63,370 bases of DNA from Methylocystis sp. (GTDB lineage Bacteria; Pseudomonadota; Alphaproteobacteria; Rhizobiales; Beijerinckiaceae): assembly GCA_022843405.1 (NCBI GenBank), contig JALHNQ010000017.1, positions 1-63,370 of the forward strand. Reading direction: 5' to 3'. How positions within the stretch are numbered: position 1 is the stretch's first letter; each line of letters starts with the position of its first letter. Positions 25,866 through 34,076 of the stretch are shown piece by piece. The notes beneath the pieces are model-generated. The model was not told the DNA's origin, did no database searches, and saw nothing but the letters and a program-made list of their open reading frames with translations. A program made the translations under genes and the position numbers.

Positions 25866-26750
25866 GTGACCGACGCGATTCAGCTCACCCATCTCTCCGG
25901 CGACAGCGCGAAGATTCTGCTCTTCGGCGCGGAGCTGGCGGCCTGGCGCGCGCGGGGCGTCGACATGATCTGGGCGAAGGACCCCAAAATCTGGGATCAG
26001 AGCGCGCCAGTTCTGTTTCCCGTCGTCGGCTGGACGCGCGAGGGAAGCGTGCGCGTCGACGGCCGAACCTATCCGCTGGCGCTCCACGGCTTCGCCTGGA
26101 AAAAGCGCTTCGAAATCGCCGAGCGACGCGACGACTATCTGCGGCTTGCGCTCGTCGACGATGACGAGACCCGCGCGCTCTATCCTTTCGCCTTCCGCTT
26201 CGAAGTGGAATTCCGGCTCCACGCCGGCGCGCTGGAAAACAGTCTGATCGTCGCCAACATCGACTCGCGGCCCCTGCCCTATGCTTGCGGCCTGCATCCC
26301 GCCTTTCGCTGGCCGCTCGCGGGCTCTGCCTCGCCGCATGTGATCATTTTCGAGAAGGAGGAGCGCCCCAACGTTCCAATCATCGGACAAGGCGGACTCT
26401 TCTCGAAGCCGATCCGCAAGACCCCGCTCGTCGGCCGGCGTCTGCCGCTGGAGCCTCAAATGTTCGCGCGCGACGCGCTGTGCTTTCTCAATCTTGCGAG
26501 CCATAGTCTCGTTTTCGACAATGGCGAAGGCGCGCGTCTTTCGGTGACGTTGGAAGATTTCCCTCATGTCGGATTCTGGACGCTGCCGCCCGCCCCTTAC
26601 CTGTGCATCGAGCCTTGGACAGGCTACGGCGACCCCGAGGATTTTTGCGGCGATCTCTATGAAAAGCCTTCGATGCGACTGCTGGCGCCCGGCGAGCGTG
26701 CGCGGCATGGCGCGATTTTCGCCTTTGAGAGGAAGGCGCCGGTCGGTTAG
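25866..26750 (+). CDS. Aldose 1-epimerase family protein
   Basis: A 294-residue galactose-mutarotase-like protein. It shows LTHLSGDSAKILLFGAELAAW at the start, FPVVGWTREGSVRVDGRTYPL, HGFAWKKRFEI, CGLHPAFRWPL with the candidate catalytic His, and CIEPWTGYGDP with the candidate Glu. These match the YihR/YeaD-like and LacX-type branch that interconverts sugar anomers or binds sugars. The sugar is unknown. The start is GTG at 25866 with AGGATCGA upstream. It stands 30 bases before cysK on the same strand. Confidence 0.87.
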   Translation: MTDAIQLTHLSGDSAKILLFGAELAAWRARGVDMIWAKDPKIWDQSAPVLFPVVGWTREGSVRVDGRTYPLALHGFAWKKRFEIAERRDDYLRLALVDDDETRALYPFAFRFEVEFRLHAGALENSLIVANIDSRPLPYACGLHPAFRWPLAGSASPHVIIFEKEERPNVPIIGQGGLFSKPIRKTPLVGRRLPLEPQMFARDALCFLNLASHSLVFDNGEGARLSVTLEDFPHVGFWTLPPAPYLCIEPWTGYGDPEDFCGDLYEKPSMRLLAPGERARHGAIFAFERKAPVG

Positions 26751-26780
26751 GAACGATTCGCCGCTTATCGGGAATCATGA

Positions 26781-27812
26781 ATGACTATCGCCTCCAGCGT
26801 CATTGAAGCCATCGGACGCACGCCGCTCATCGAATTGCGCGCCGCCTCGAAGGCGACGGGGTGCCGCATCCTCGGCAAGGCCGAATTCATGAATCCCGGC
26901 GGCTCGGTAAAGGACCGCGCCGCGCTGTCGATCGTCGAAGACGCCTGCGCGAAGGGCGCGTTGAAGCCAGGCGGAACCATCGTCGAGGGCACCGCCGGCA
27001 ATACCGGGATCGGGCTCGCGCTTGTCGCCAATGCGCTCGGCTTTCGCACGGTGATCGTGATCCCGGAAACCCAGAGCCAGGAAAAGAAGGACATGCTGCG
27101 CCTGCAGGGCGCGCTGCTTGTCGAAGTGCCGGCGGTTCCCTACGCCAATCCCAATAATTACGTGAAGCTTTCCGGACGGCTCGCCGAGCGCCTCTCCAGG
27201 GAAGAGCCGAACGGCGCCGTCTGGGCCAACCAATTCGACAATGTCGCCAACCGCGTCGCCCATCTCACCACCACCGGCCCCGAAATCTACGAAGCGCTCG
27301 ACGGCGCGGTGGACGCGTTCATCTGCGCCTGCGGCACCGGCGGAACTTTGGCCGGTGTCGGCATGGCGCTCAAGGAGCGAAATCCCGAGATCAAGATCGG
27401 GCTCGCCGATCCGTTCGGCGCGGCGCTTTATACGTATTATACAACCGGAGAGCTGAAGGCCGAGGGCTCGTCGATCACCGAAGGAATCGGTCAGGGCCGG
27501 ATCACCGCCAATCTCGAAGGCGCCCCGGTCGATGTCGCCTATCGCATTCCCGACGACGAGGCGTTGCGGGTCGTCTTCGATCTCGCCGAGCAGGAAGGCT
27601 TGTTGCTCGGCGGCTCGTCCGGAATCAATGTGGCGGGCGCGATCCGCCTCGCCCGCGATCTGGGTCCCGGCAACACGATCGTCACCGTGCTCTGCGACGG
27701 CGGCGCGCGCTACGCCTCGAAGCTGTTCAACCCAGTCTTTCTGCGCAGTCAGAACCTGCCAACTCCGGCCTGGCTCGAAGGCGGCGTCGAGATCGATCCG
27801 GGCTTCATCTAG
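26781..27812 (+). CDS. cysK: Cysteine synthase A (O-acetylserine sulfhydrylase)
   Basis: CysK joins O-acetyl-L-serine and sulfide to form L-cysteine, with PLP. The 343-residue protein carries the PLP lysine in NPGGSVKDR (K44), the substrate loop EGTAGNTGIG, the phosphate-binding GTGGTLAGVG and the C-terminal GGSSGINVAGA. It is slightly longer than the E. coli form, which is usual for this alphaproteobacterial branch. The sugar-epimerase gene precedes it. It ends tail to tail with a membrane protein gene: the two stops share the palindrome CTAG at 27809-27812. Confidence 0.94.
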   Translation: MTIASSVIEAIGRTPLIELRAASKATGCRILGKAEFMNPGGSVKDRAALSIVEDACAKGALKPGGTIVEGTAGNTGIGLALVANALGFRTVIVIPETQSQEKKDMLRLQGALLVEVPAVPYANPNNYVKLSGRLAERLSREEPNGAVWANQFDNVANRVAHLTTTGPEIYEALDGAVDAFICACGTGGTLAGVGMALKERNPEIKIGLADPFGAALYTYYTTGELKAEGSSITEGIGQGRITANLEGAPVDVAYRIPDDEALRVVFDLAEQEGLLLGGSSGINVAGAIRLARDLGPGNTIVTVLCDGGARYASKLFNPVFLRSQNLPTPAWLEGGVEIDPGFI

Positions 27813-28384
27813 CTTTCGACGGTTTCCGCAGGCGTCGGGTTGCTCGCTTGTTCGGCCTCGCGCCGCGGCACGAAAAACTCGCGACGCACGAAGAGCACGT
27901 TCTGCAGTTCTCTCTCTCCGACCAGCTTGGCGAATTCGCGATAGCCGAAAAAGGGGATCAGCGCGGAGAAGGAGACGAGTCCGACCGACAACAAGGTGCG
28001 AAAATCGTATAGGTTCACACCGTCATGGTCGGCATGGGACGGCCAGAAATGCTCGAGCAGCGTTTGTTCAATCATGTCCATGTCGATGAGCAGCACGCCG
28101 AAGAGAAAGGACTTGGCCAGTATGGGCACGATCAGCGGCATTTTGTCGAAGACGCGCCAGATCCCGAACTTGTTGGCGATAAACAGCACCTTGGCGAAAG
28201 CAAGCGCCTTGACGACGGCGAAGCCCTGATGCTGCACGATATGCGCCTGAGACAAGACAATCGACTTATGCACGCCGAGCACGGCGAGCAGGAACCAAAC
28301 GTATAAGAAGACGGGAAGAAAAGCCTTTGCTTCCTCTTCGACTTTCTCTCTAAGACTTTTTTTCGCTTGCGCGCTCATAGCCAA
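27809..28384 (-). CDS. Conserved hypothetical membrane protein
   Basis: A 191-residue protein of unknown function. It has a charged N-terminus (KKSLREKVEEEAKA) and predicted helices near 23-42 (FLPVFLYVWFLLAVLGV), 60-75, 85-105 (IVPILAKSFLFGVLLI) and 135-150 (SVGLVSFSALIPFFGY), followed by a charged C-terminal tail of about 40 residues. Proteins of this plan occur in several Hyphomicrobiales. The start is TTG at 28384, with GGGGGA 6 bases upstream; ATG two codons later is possible. It shares its stop palindrome with cysK. Confidence 0.75.
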   Translation of the reverse strand: MAMSAQAKKSLREKVEEEAKAFLPVFLYVWFLLAVLGVHKSIVLSQAHIVQHQGFAVVKALAFAKVLFIANKFGIWRVFDKMPLIVPILAKSFLFGVLLIDMDMIEQTLLEHFWPSHADHDGVNLYDFRTLLSVGLVSFSALIPFFGYREFAKLVGERELQNVLFVRREFFVPRREAEQASNPTPAETVES

Positions 28385-28417
28385 CGTCGGTCCCCCAAGG
28401 CGTTGTCGCGCGTCAAT

Positions 28418-29029
28418 TTAGCCGCGCGACTCCTCCTTGGCTATCGCGACGGCGCAAGCCAAATCCTCCGGCCTGTTCACATTGAAGAATGGGTCGTAAG
28501 GCTCGGCTGGCCAATCGACCACGACATTTTCAAAACGCCCGATGAAAGCCGACACTTTGCGCTCGCCTTCTTCAACGAGCGCACGCCGCAGCTCTTCACG
28601 CAGCGCGACCGGCCAGAGCGCCACGGCGTGATGGGTTCGCGCCTTCGATGCGGCGACGGCGATGCGCGCGCCGGCGCCCTCTCGGGCGGCTAGGAGCCGA
28701 GCGATGAGGTCCGCCGGAAGGAATGGCGTGTCGCCCGGCGCGCTGAGCACGTCGGAAGCGCCGCTTTCGGCGGCAAAGTCCATTCCCGCAAGAACGCCGG
28801 CCAGCGGTCCGGCGAAACCTTCGACGCTGTCGGCGACGACCGGCAGGCCGAACGCCGAAAAGCGCGCCGGATCGCCATTGGCGTTGATCGCCAGCGCCGC
28901 GCATTGCGGCCTCAATCGATCGATCACATGCTGAAGGATCGGTCGGCCGGCGATGTCCACGAGCGGCTTGTCGCCCCCGCCCATGCGCCGCGCCAGTCCG
29001 CCGGCCAGAATCACCCCGATGCAGCTCAT
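28418..29029 (-). CDS. mobA: Molybdenum cofactor guanylyltransferase
   Basis: MobA attaches GMP to molybdopterin to make the MGD cofactor used by DMSO-reductase-family enzymes such as formate dehydrogenases. The 203-residue protein has the nucleotide-binding start GVILAGGLARRMGGGDKPL, the PLAGVLAGMDFA segment, the SAPGDTPFLP metal site and the late FFNVNRPEDL motif. Size and motifs are normal. Other molybdenum cofactor genes lie at 31635-32355 and 56150-56695. Confidence 0.95.
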   Translation of the reverse strand: MSCIGVILAGGLARRMGGGDKPLVDIAGRPILQHVIDRLRPQCAALAINANGDPARFSAFGLPVVADSVEGFAGPLAGVLAGMDFAAESGASDVLSAPGDTPFLPADLIARLLAAREGAGARIAVAASKARTHHAVALWPVALREELRRALVEEGERKVSAFIGRFENVVVDWPAEPYDPFFNVNRPEDLACAVAIAKEESRG

Positions 29030-29398
29030 GCGCTTTCCGAATTCGCCTCAGGCGGGGACGCCGACTTCGTCCACGCTCGTCACGGTTTCGCCCGAATGGT
29101 TGACACAGTTAACGCCGCGTTTTTGGAGCGTTGCCGATTTCGATGACGTCGCCGCTCGAACTCCTAAACTTGCCAGATCGGCGTAACGCGCGCGGCTGAA
29201 GCAAAACCCGGCATAATCGGGCGCCAATGTGGTATTGGCGGTTCAGCGGGCGGAGCGGTAAATCTACCGCCTGCCGCATCTTCCTAAAATTTAGTTTATT
29301 TTCCATTGCTTATAGAAGCTATTGGTTTAGCCAATTCTTAAAGAGGCGGCTTTATAAGGATCGCTACTACATGGCTGTTTGAGTAGCGAGTAAGTGAG
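29030..29398. other. Intergenic region between mobA and sciP
   Basis: These 369 bases contain no gene I can support. The second half (about 29280-29390) is AT-rich compared with its surroundings and is the likely promoter region of sciP. A cell-cycle-regulated promoter is expected for that gene, but I found no full TTAA-N7-TTAA CtrA site. Confidence 0.55.
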
Positions 29399-29674
29399 AT
29401 GACCGAGACGCACCGTCCCCGTGTCAAATATGTCATCGGCCCCGATGGCAGTCCGCTGACCATTGCCGATTTGCCCCCCGCTTCGACCAAGCGCTGGGTC
29501 ATTCGGCGCAAGGCGGAAGTGGTGGCGGCGGTGCGCGGCGGCCTTCTTTCGCTCGACGAAGCCTGCAGCCGCTATACGCTGACGGTGGACGAATTCCTGA
29601 GTTGGCAGATGTCGATCGACCAGCACGGGCTAGCGGGGCTGCGAACGACGCGTCTCCAGCAGTATCGCATGTAA
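29399..29674 (+). CDS. sciP: SciP, DUF1153 inhibitor of CtrA
   Basis: SciP is a small helix-turn-helix protein of alphaproteobacteria that binds CtrA and blocks transcription of CtrA-activated genes after DNA replication starts (shown in Caulobacter). The 91-residue protein has the highly conserved RVKYVIGPDGSPLTIADLPP start, the WVIRRKAEVVAAVRGGLLSL helix-turn-helix core, YTLTVDEFLSWQ and the GLAGLRTTRLQQYR end. It is transcribed alone after a long AT-rich leader. The ATG at 29399 is the only sensible start. Confidence 0.92.
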   Translation: MTETHRPRVKYVIGPDGSPLTIADLPPASTKRWVIRRKAEVVAAVRGGLLSLDEACSRYTLTVDEFLSWQMSIDQHGLAGLRTTRLQQYRM

Positions 29675-29837
29675 CCTCGGCGCAAGAGGCGCGTCCCGGC
29701 CGAGAACCTACGGCGACGCGCAGATTGGAGTCGCGCGCTCCAAGCCGCGGTCGTAAAAATTGCGCTCATCCGCGATGTGACGAAAGCGCGGCCTCCCGCG
29801 CCGCTTTGAATTTCTGCACGCCGATCGCCAGTCGCCT

Positions 29838-30821
29838 CTATTTGAGCGGCTGTTCCTCTATCCCGCGCCAGCGCTCGACGAGTTTCCTGCGCTCGAAAAG
29901 CGCAACGACGACAAGCGCGATCAGCAAGGGGATGATGAGATAGAAGAGTCTCCAGACAAGCAGCGCAGCCAAGACCTTCAGTCGCGGCACGTCGGGCATG
30001 ACATTGATGAACAGCAGCTCGAAAATGCCGAGACCGCCCGGCGCGTGTGACACCAAAGCCGCCGAGAAGGACAGGAGAAAGGCGCCGAGCACGACGAGAT
30101 AGCCCGGATTGCCCTGCTCCGGTAGCGCGAAATAGATGATGCCGGCCGCGCCGATCAGCTCCAATGGCGCGGCAAAGAGCTGGCGCACCATGATGCCGGG
30201 GCGCGGATAGAGAATTTCGAAACGCCCGAACAGGCGGATCGCGCGGAAATGCATGAGCGATCCGAGAATGTAGATAACGACGAAGGCCAGACAGGCGAGT
30301 CCGACGACGCGCGCGGTATGGGGGTTGGTCAGGACGTCCGGCAGGAAGCCCGACAGCCGCTGCATGATCGTCGGATCATAGGTGAGCAACAGCCCGGCGA
30401 GAAGCACATTGCCGAAGCCGAACGTATAAGAGCACAACACCACCAACGTTGCGACTTGCGTCGCGGTCAGCCCCTTCGTCGAATAGGCGCGATAGCGCAC
30501 CATGGCGCCCGAGAAAACGCTCGCGCCGATATTGTGCGACAGGGCGTAGGTCGTAAACGAGCAGACCGAAATAAACAGCCAGTTGATATGTTTGACGCCC
30601 AGATGCAGCAGCGCGATGCGATCGTACCAGGCGAGCGCCGCATAGGCGACAAGCGTCGACAGGCCGGCGAAAAGATAATGGGTGGTTGGTATCGCCTTCA
30701 GATTAGCCCAAACCTCGACGCCAACCGATTCTCCTCTAAATTCTCGATAGAGAAGGAAAAAAGAGGCGACGACGGCGACGAGGCCGACCGTCGGCCAAAA
30801 ATATTCCAGCAGTTTTCTCAT
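29838..30821 (-). CDS. Lysylphosphatidylglycerol synthase TM-domain protein (UPF0104)
   Basis: A 327-residue integral membrane protein with about eight helices of the LPG synthase TM family (PF03706). Motifs include YDRIALLHL, SHNIGASVFSGAMVRYRAYS, SFSAALVSHAPGGLGIFE and WRLFYLIIPLLIALVVV. It has only the membrane flippase-like part, not the C-terminal aminoacyl-transfer domain of MprF, so it should move or modify a lipid rather than aminoacylate it. The start chosen is ATG at 30821; a GTG at 30845 would add eight residues. It is divergent from the YIP1 gene. Confidence 0.85.
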   Translation of the reverse strand: MRKLLEYFWPTVGLVAVVASFFLLYREFRGESVGVEVWANLKAIPTTHYLFAGLSTLVAYAALAWYDRIALLHLGVKHINWLFISVCSFTTYALSHNIGASVFSGAMVRYRAYSTKGLTATQVATLVVLCSYTFGFGNVLLAGLLLTYDPTIMQRLSGFLPDVLTNPHTARVVGLACLAFVVIYILGSLMHFRAIRLFGRFEILYPRPGIMVRQLFAAPLELIGAAGIIYFALPEQGNPGYLVVLGAFLLSFSAALVSHAPGGLGIFELLFINVMPDVPRLKVLAALLVWRLFYLIIPLLIALVVVALFERRKLVERWRGIEEQPLK

Positions 30822-30958
30822 GCGGCCCGTCGCGTTAGGTTGCACCGTCGATCACCAAACCGGCCGCAGTGGCCGCATTCTCCCTCGCATGGAGCGCCCA
30901 GCGCCCGCAAGCCCGCTCCGATTATTATGACGCTTGCGGCGAATCAATGGAGACGGGA

Positions 30959-31537
30959 ATGAGATTACTGTCGCGGATCAAGGGCTTAATTCTGAGGCCG
31001 CAGACCGAATGGGCGCAGATCTCGCAAGAAGATACGTCCGTCTTCGATCTCTACCGCGATTATATCGCCATATTGGCGCTTCTCCCGCCTTTCGCCAGTT
31101 TTTTCGGCTCGTGGCTCTTCGGCTTTTCCTACGGCTCACAGGGACTCATGCATCCGACGTTCGCGGGCGGGCTCTATCGCGCTTTCGTTCAATATCTCCT
31201 CAGCCTGCCGGCCTTCTTTCTCGTCGCGTTCGTGATATCGGCGATCGCGCCACATTTCGAAGGCAAGACTGACGACCGCCGCGCCCTGATGCTGACCGCC
31301 TATTCCTTCACGCCGGTCTGGCTCGCTTCGCTCTTCGGCTTGATCCCGGGACTTCGCTGGCTGGACGTGCTCGGCTTTTACGGAATCTATGTTTTCTCGG
31401 TCGGCGTGCCGACCATGATGCGCGTGCCCAGAGAAAATCTCGACGTCTTCACGCTCGCGATGCTGTTTCTCGTCGTCGCGACCGTCGCGCTGCACGGATG
31501 GCTCGCGCATCTCATCGCGCCGCAGCAGCTGATTTAG
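30959..31537 (+). CDS. YIP1 family membrane protein
   Basis: A 192-residue membrane protein of the Yip1-like family. It opens MRLLSRIKGLILRPQTEWAQI, then has helices near 30-50, 75-95, 110-130, 140-155 and 165-185. The first stretch, with a tryptophan before the first helix, is typical of bacterial members. Function is unknown. The ATG at 30959 is preceded by GGAG 6 bases upstream; an upstream frame extension is rejected. Its TAG stop (31535-31537) is formed by the end of the palindromic repeat at 31535-31638. Confidence 0.85.
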   Translation: MRLLSRIKGLILRPQTEWAQISQEDTSVFDLYRDYIAILALLPPFASFFGSWLFGFSYGSQGLMHPTFAGGLYRAFVQYLLSLPAFFLVAFVISAIAPHFEGKTDDRRALMLTAYSFTPVWLASLFGLIPGLRWLDVLGFYGIYVFSVGVPTMMRVPRENLDVFTLAMLFLVVATVALHGWLAHLIAPQQLI

Positions 31538-31638
31538 AGCTCGTTCATGAATCATCGATTCATGAATGAGCTCTAGTTTCTTTAATTGACGCATTTTCTA
31601 CGCCGAACCGGCATCCACTTCGGCGGAAAATGCTCTAG
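31535..31638. repeat. Palindromic repeat that ends both flanking convergent genes
   Basis: The first hairpin has arms TAGAGCTCGTTCATGAAT and the matching ATTCATGAATGAGCTCTAG (31535-31576). A second part runs to GCTCTAG at 31632-31638. The terminal TAG is the stop of the YIP1 gene, and the complement of the terminal CTA is the stop of moaE. Its ends match those of the element at 23426-23541, so the two look like members of one family. It may also act as a bidirectional terminator. Confidence 0.82.
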
Positions 31639-32102
31639 CCCCACCGCTCCGTGGCGCTCTCGTCTTCTGATTTCGCCTCGACCCAGTCGCCTGTGGCGCC
31701 GTCGGCGCGGCGTTCCTTTTTCCAGAAGGGCGCCCGGGTCTTCAGATAGTCCATCAGAAACTCAGCGGCGGCGAAGGCGTCGGCGCGTCGGCGCGCCGCC
31801 GCGATCACCAAAACGATCCTTTCGCCAACCCGAATGCGGCCGAAGCGATGAATGACGGCGAGACCCAGCAAAGGCCACCGGTCGAGCGCCTGGTCGGCGA
31901 CGCGCCCGATCTCGGTTTCCGCCATCCCCGGATAATGTTCGAGTTCTAGCGATTCGAGCGAACCGTCCTCGTCCCTGCAAAGGCCGACGAAGCTGACGAG
32001 CGCGCCGATGTCCCGCCGTCCGTGGGTGAGAAGCGCCTGTTCGCGCCCGGGATCGAAATCCTCGGCCTGCACGCGCACGGACGGCGCCGTCCGCTGCGTC
32101 AT
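31635..32102 (-). CDS. moaE: Molybdopterin synthase large subunit MoaE
   Basis: MoaE is the catalytic subunit of molybdopterin synthase, which adds two sulfurs to cyclic pyranopterin monophosphate with MoaD as sulfur donor. The 155-residue protein shows GALVSFVGLCRDED, LELEHYPGMAE, HRFGRIRVGERIV and the APFWKKE motif with the active-site lysine. It follows moaD after 1 base. Its TAG stop lies in the palindromic repeat 31535-31638. Confidence 0.95.
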   Translation of the reverse strand: MTQRTAPSVRVQAEDFDPGREQALLTHGRRDIGALVSFVGLCRDEDGSLESLELEHYPGMAETEIGRVADQALDRWPLLGLAVIHRFGRIRVGERIVLVIAAARRRADAFAAAEFLMDYLKTRAPFWKKERRADGATGDWVEAKSEDESATERWG

Positions 32103-32103
32103 C

Positions 32104-32355
32104 TCAGCCTCCGGTCATCGGCGGGAAGAAGGCGATTTCGCGTGCGGCGCCAATCGGCGCGTCGGGCGCCGCGTGAGACTTGTCGACCGCCGCGCGGATC
32201 GTCGCTGGATTGGCGAAAGCGGCCGCATAGCCTTCGCCGCGCGCGGACAGCCAGTCGATTAGCTGACGCACCGTGGCTACTTCGCCCGGCGGCGCAATCT
32301 CCTCTTCCGCCAGACCGATGCGCTCGCGCACCCAAGCGAAATACAGCGCCTTCAT
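32104..32355 (-). CDS. moaD: Molybdopterin synthase small subunit MoaD
   Basis: MoaD is the ubiquitin-like sulfur carrier of molybdopterin synthase. The 83-residue protein starts MKALYFAWVRERIG and ends FFPPMTGG, with the C-terminal Gly-Gly that becomes a thiocarboxylate. Its ATG overlaps the pgsA stop by 4 bases (ATGA, 32352-32355), and moaE follows directly, so pgsA, moaD and moaE form one transcription unit. Confidence 0.95.
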   Translation of the reverse strand: MKALYFAWVRERIGLAEEEIAPPGEVATVRQLIDWLSARGEGYAAAFANPATIRAAVDKSHAAPDAPIGAAREIAFFPPMTGG

Positions 32356-32960
32356 CCTGGCCCGTCTTCCCCGAAATGATCCCAAGCCGACTGCAGATAG
32401 TCGAAGCCGGTGTAAAGCGTCAGGATCGCCGCCGCCCATAGGAGAGACGCGCCGATCTTGACTGTGCCGGGAAGGACGATTTCGCCCGCCGGGCCGGCGA
32501 TCAGGAACCCGAGCGCCACGAGCTGCGCCGCGGTTTTCCACTTCGCGATGGCGGAGACCGGCAGTCGAACCTTGAGCTCGGCCAGATGTTCCCGCAGTCC
32601 CGACACCAGGATTTCGCGGCACAGAATGATAATCGCCGCCCAGATCGTCCCGCCGGCAAGCGTCTGGTCGGCGACGAGCGCCATCAGGGTCGTCGCCACG
32701 AGCAGCTTGTCCGCAATAGGATCAAGCATCCGACCGAGGCGCGAGTGCTGCTGCCAAATCCTCGCGAAATAGCCGTCGAGAAAATCGGTCACGGCGGCGG
32801 CGATGAAAATCCCCAGCGCCGTCCATCGCGCCCAAGGTTCGGTGAAGCCGAGAAGCAGACCCGCGACGACCGGAACGGCGGCGACGCGGCCATAGGTAAG
32901 CAGATTGGGCAGCGCCAGCGCTTGGGATCGACGCTTTGCGGTGACAGCCGTCTCGGACAT
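32352..32960 (-). CDS. pgsA: CDP-diacylglycerol-glycerol-3-phosphate 3-phosphatidyltransferase
   Basis: PgsA makes phosphatidylglycerophosphate, the committed step to phosphatidylglycerol and cardiolipin. The 202-residue membrane protein begins LPNLLTYGRVAAVP and has the CDP-alcohol phosphotransferase signature DFLDGYFAR, then GRMLDPIADKLL, with membrane helices through the rest. The ATG at 32960 fits the family start; no ribosome binding site precedes it. A good sigma-70-like promoter ends a few bases before it, so the message may be leaderless. A TTG at 32996 is in frame but coincides with the -35 box. Confidence 0.93.
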   Translation of the reverse strand: MSETAVTAKRRSQALALPNLLTYGRVAAVPVVAGLLLGFTEPWARWTALGIFIAAAVTDFLDGYFARIWQQHSRLGRMLDPIADKLLVATTLMALVADQTLAGGTIWAAIIILCREILVSGLREHLAELKVRLPVSAIAKWKTAAQLVALGFLIAGPAGEIVLPGTVKIGASLLWAAAILTLYTGFDYLQSAWDHFGEDGPG

Positions 32961-32967
32961 AGCGCAA

Positions 32968-32996
32968 GGGAATATGTTCCCGGCGTCCAATGTCAA
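32968..32996 (-). promoter_or_regulatory. Candidate sigma-70 promoter of pgsA-moaD-moaE
   Basis: The minus strand reads TTGACA, a 16-base spacer, then TATTCC. Transcription would begin close to the pgsA ATG, implying a leaderless message. The match is by eye only. Confidence 0.4.
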
Positions 32997-33050
32997 TAGA
33001 AAGAGCGCGCGGATTTTCGTGTCAGCTCTAGAATCGCGGCGGTTGCGGCC

Positions 33051-33440
33051 TCACTCGCGGTCGAGCGCGAAGGCGCCGGGTCCAGCCGCCGCAAAGAACA
33101 GAAAAACGAAGCAGTAGAGCGCGGCGAGCTCTCCGTTGTTGAGGATCGGCCAGAACGCCTTCCCGGCGTGAAACAGGAAATAGGCCACCGCCATCTGGCC
33201 CGAAAGAATGAAGGCGACCGGCCGGGTGAACAGGCCGAGCAGCACCAATACGCCGCCGACGAGTTCGATGATTCCCGCCGCGCCCAGGAGCGAGATCATT
33301 TGCAGCCCGTCAAACATGGCGACGTGCGGGACGCCGAAGAGCTTGGCCGTTCCATGCTGCAAAAAAAGCAGAGCGGCGGCGATGCGCAGCAGGCCCTGCG
33401 CATGCGGGGCGAAGCGTTGCGGAATGAAGCGCAGAGTCAT
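33051..33440 (-). CDS. DoxX family membrane protein
   Basis: A 129-residue four-helix membrane protein of the DoxX family. It shows LLRIAAALLFLQHGTAKLFG near the start, GIIELVGGVLVLLGLFTRPVAFIL in the middle and NNGELAALYCFVFLFFAAAGPG near the end. DoxX-like proteins are often linked to redox or thiol chemistry, but the role of this subgroup is not known. The nitroreductase gene lies 12 bases upstream on the same strand, so they may be co-transcribed. Confidence 0.9.
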   Translation of the reverse strand: MTLRFIPQRFAPHAQGLLRIAAALLFLQHGTAKLFGVPHVAMFDGLQMISLLGAAGIIELVGGVLVLLGLFTRPVAFILSGQMAVAYFLFHAGKAFWPILNNGELAALYCFVFLFFAAAGPGAFALDRE

Positions 33441-33452
33441 GGGGGTGGCCTC

Positions 33453-34061
33453 CTAGAGAATCCTGGCGATCTCCTCGAAATCGAGCCGCGGACCGCGAGG
33501 ATAGAGATTTGCCGGATCACCATAGCCGATGTTGATCAAGAAATTGGATTTTATCCGGGTTCCTTGGAAGAATTCCGCGTCGACCTTGGCCCTGTCGAAG
33601 CCGCTCATCGGTCCGCAGTCGAGACCGACCGCGCGAAGCGCGAGCAGAAGATAGGCGCCCTGCAGCGAACCATTGCGAAAGGCCGTCTCTTCGATCAGGG
33701 TCTCATTGCCGAGGAACCACGAACGCGCGTCGGTCGCCGGATACAGGCGCGGCAGACTGTCAGGAAAATCAAGATTATAGGCGACGATCGCGGTGGCCGG
33801 CGCGGCCATGGTCTTGGGGCGGTTGGCGTCCGACATCGCCGGCGCGAGCCTGGCCTTCGCCGCGGGCGAGCGCACGAAGACGACGCGCATCGGCGAGCAA
33901 TTGGCGCTTGTCGGAGCCCATTTGGCGTAGTCCACGCAGCGTTCGAGCAGGCTGTCGGGCACCTCCCTGGCGAGCCAGCCATTGTGGGTCCGCGCGCGGG
34001 TAAAAAGCTGCTCCAACGCTTCCGGCGCTATCGGAGTCGCGGCCTGCCTGTCGGTCGTCAT
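33453..34061 (-). CDS. Nitroreductase family protein (RutE/HadB type)
   Basis: A 202-residue flavin-dependent reductase of the malonic-semialdehyde-reductase-like (RutE/HadB) group. It has TRARTHNGWLAREVPDSLL, the FMN-binding KWAPTSANCSPMRVVFV, LGNETLIEETAFRNGSLQGAYLLLALRAVGLDCGPMSGFD and the NIGYGDPANLYPRGPRL end. It probably reduces small aldehydes or enones with NAD(P)H. No other pyrimidine-degradation (rut) gene is nearby, so that pathway cannot be assumed. It forms a likely unit with the DoxX gene. Confidence 0.88.
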   Translation of the reverse strand: MTTDRQAATPIAPEALEQLFTRARTHNGWLAREVPDSLLERCVDYAKWAPTSANCSPMRVVFVRSPAAKARLAPAMSDANRPKTMAAPATAIVAYNLDFPDSLPRLYPATDARSWFLGNETLIEETAFRNGSLQGAYLLLALRAVGLDCGPMSGFDRAKVDAEFFQGTRIKSNFLINIGYGDPANLYPRGPRLDFEEIARIL

Positions 34062-34076
34062 CGCATCCTCGCAGCG

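Noticed and set aside
29030-29398. CtrA binding sites upstream of sciP
   Set aside because: TTAA half-sites occur, but no full TTAA-N7-TTAA spacing was found.
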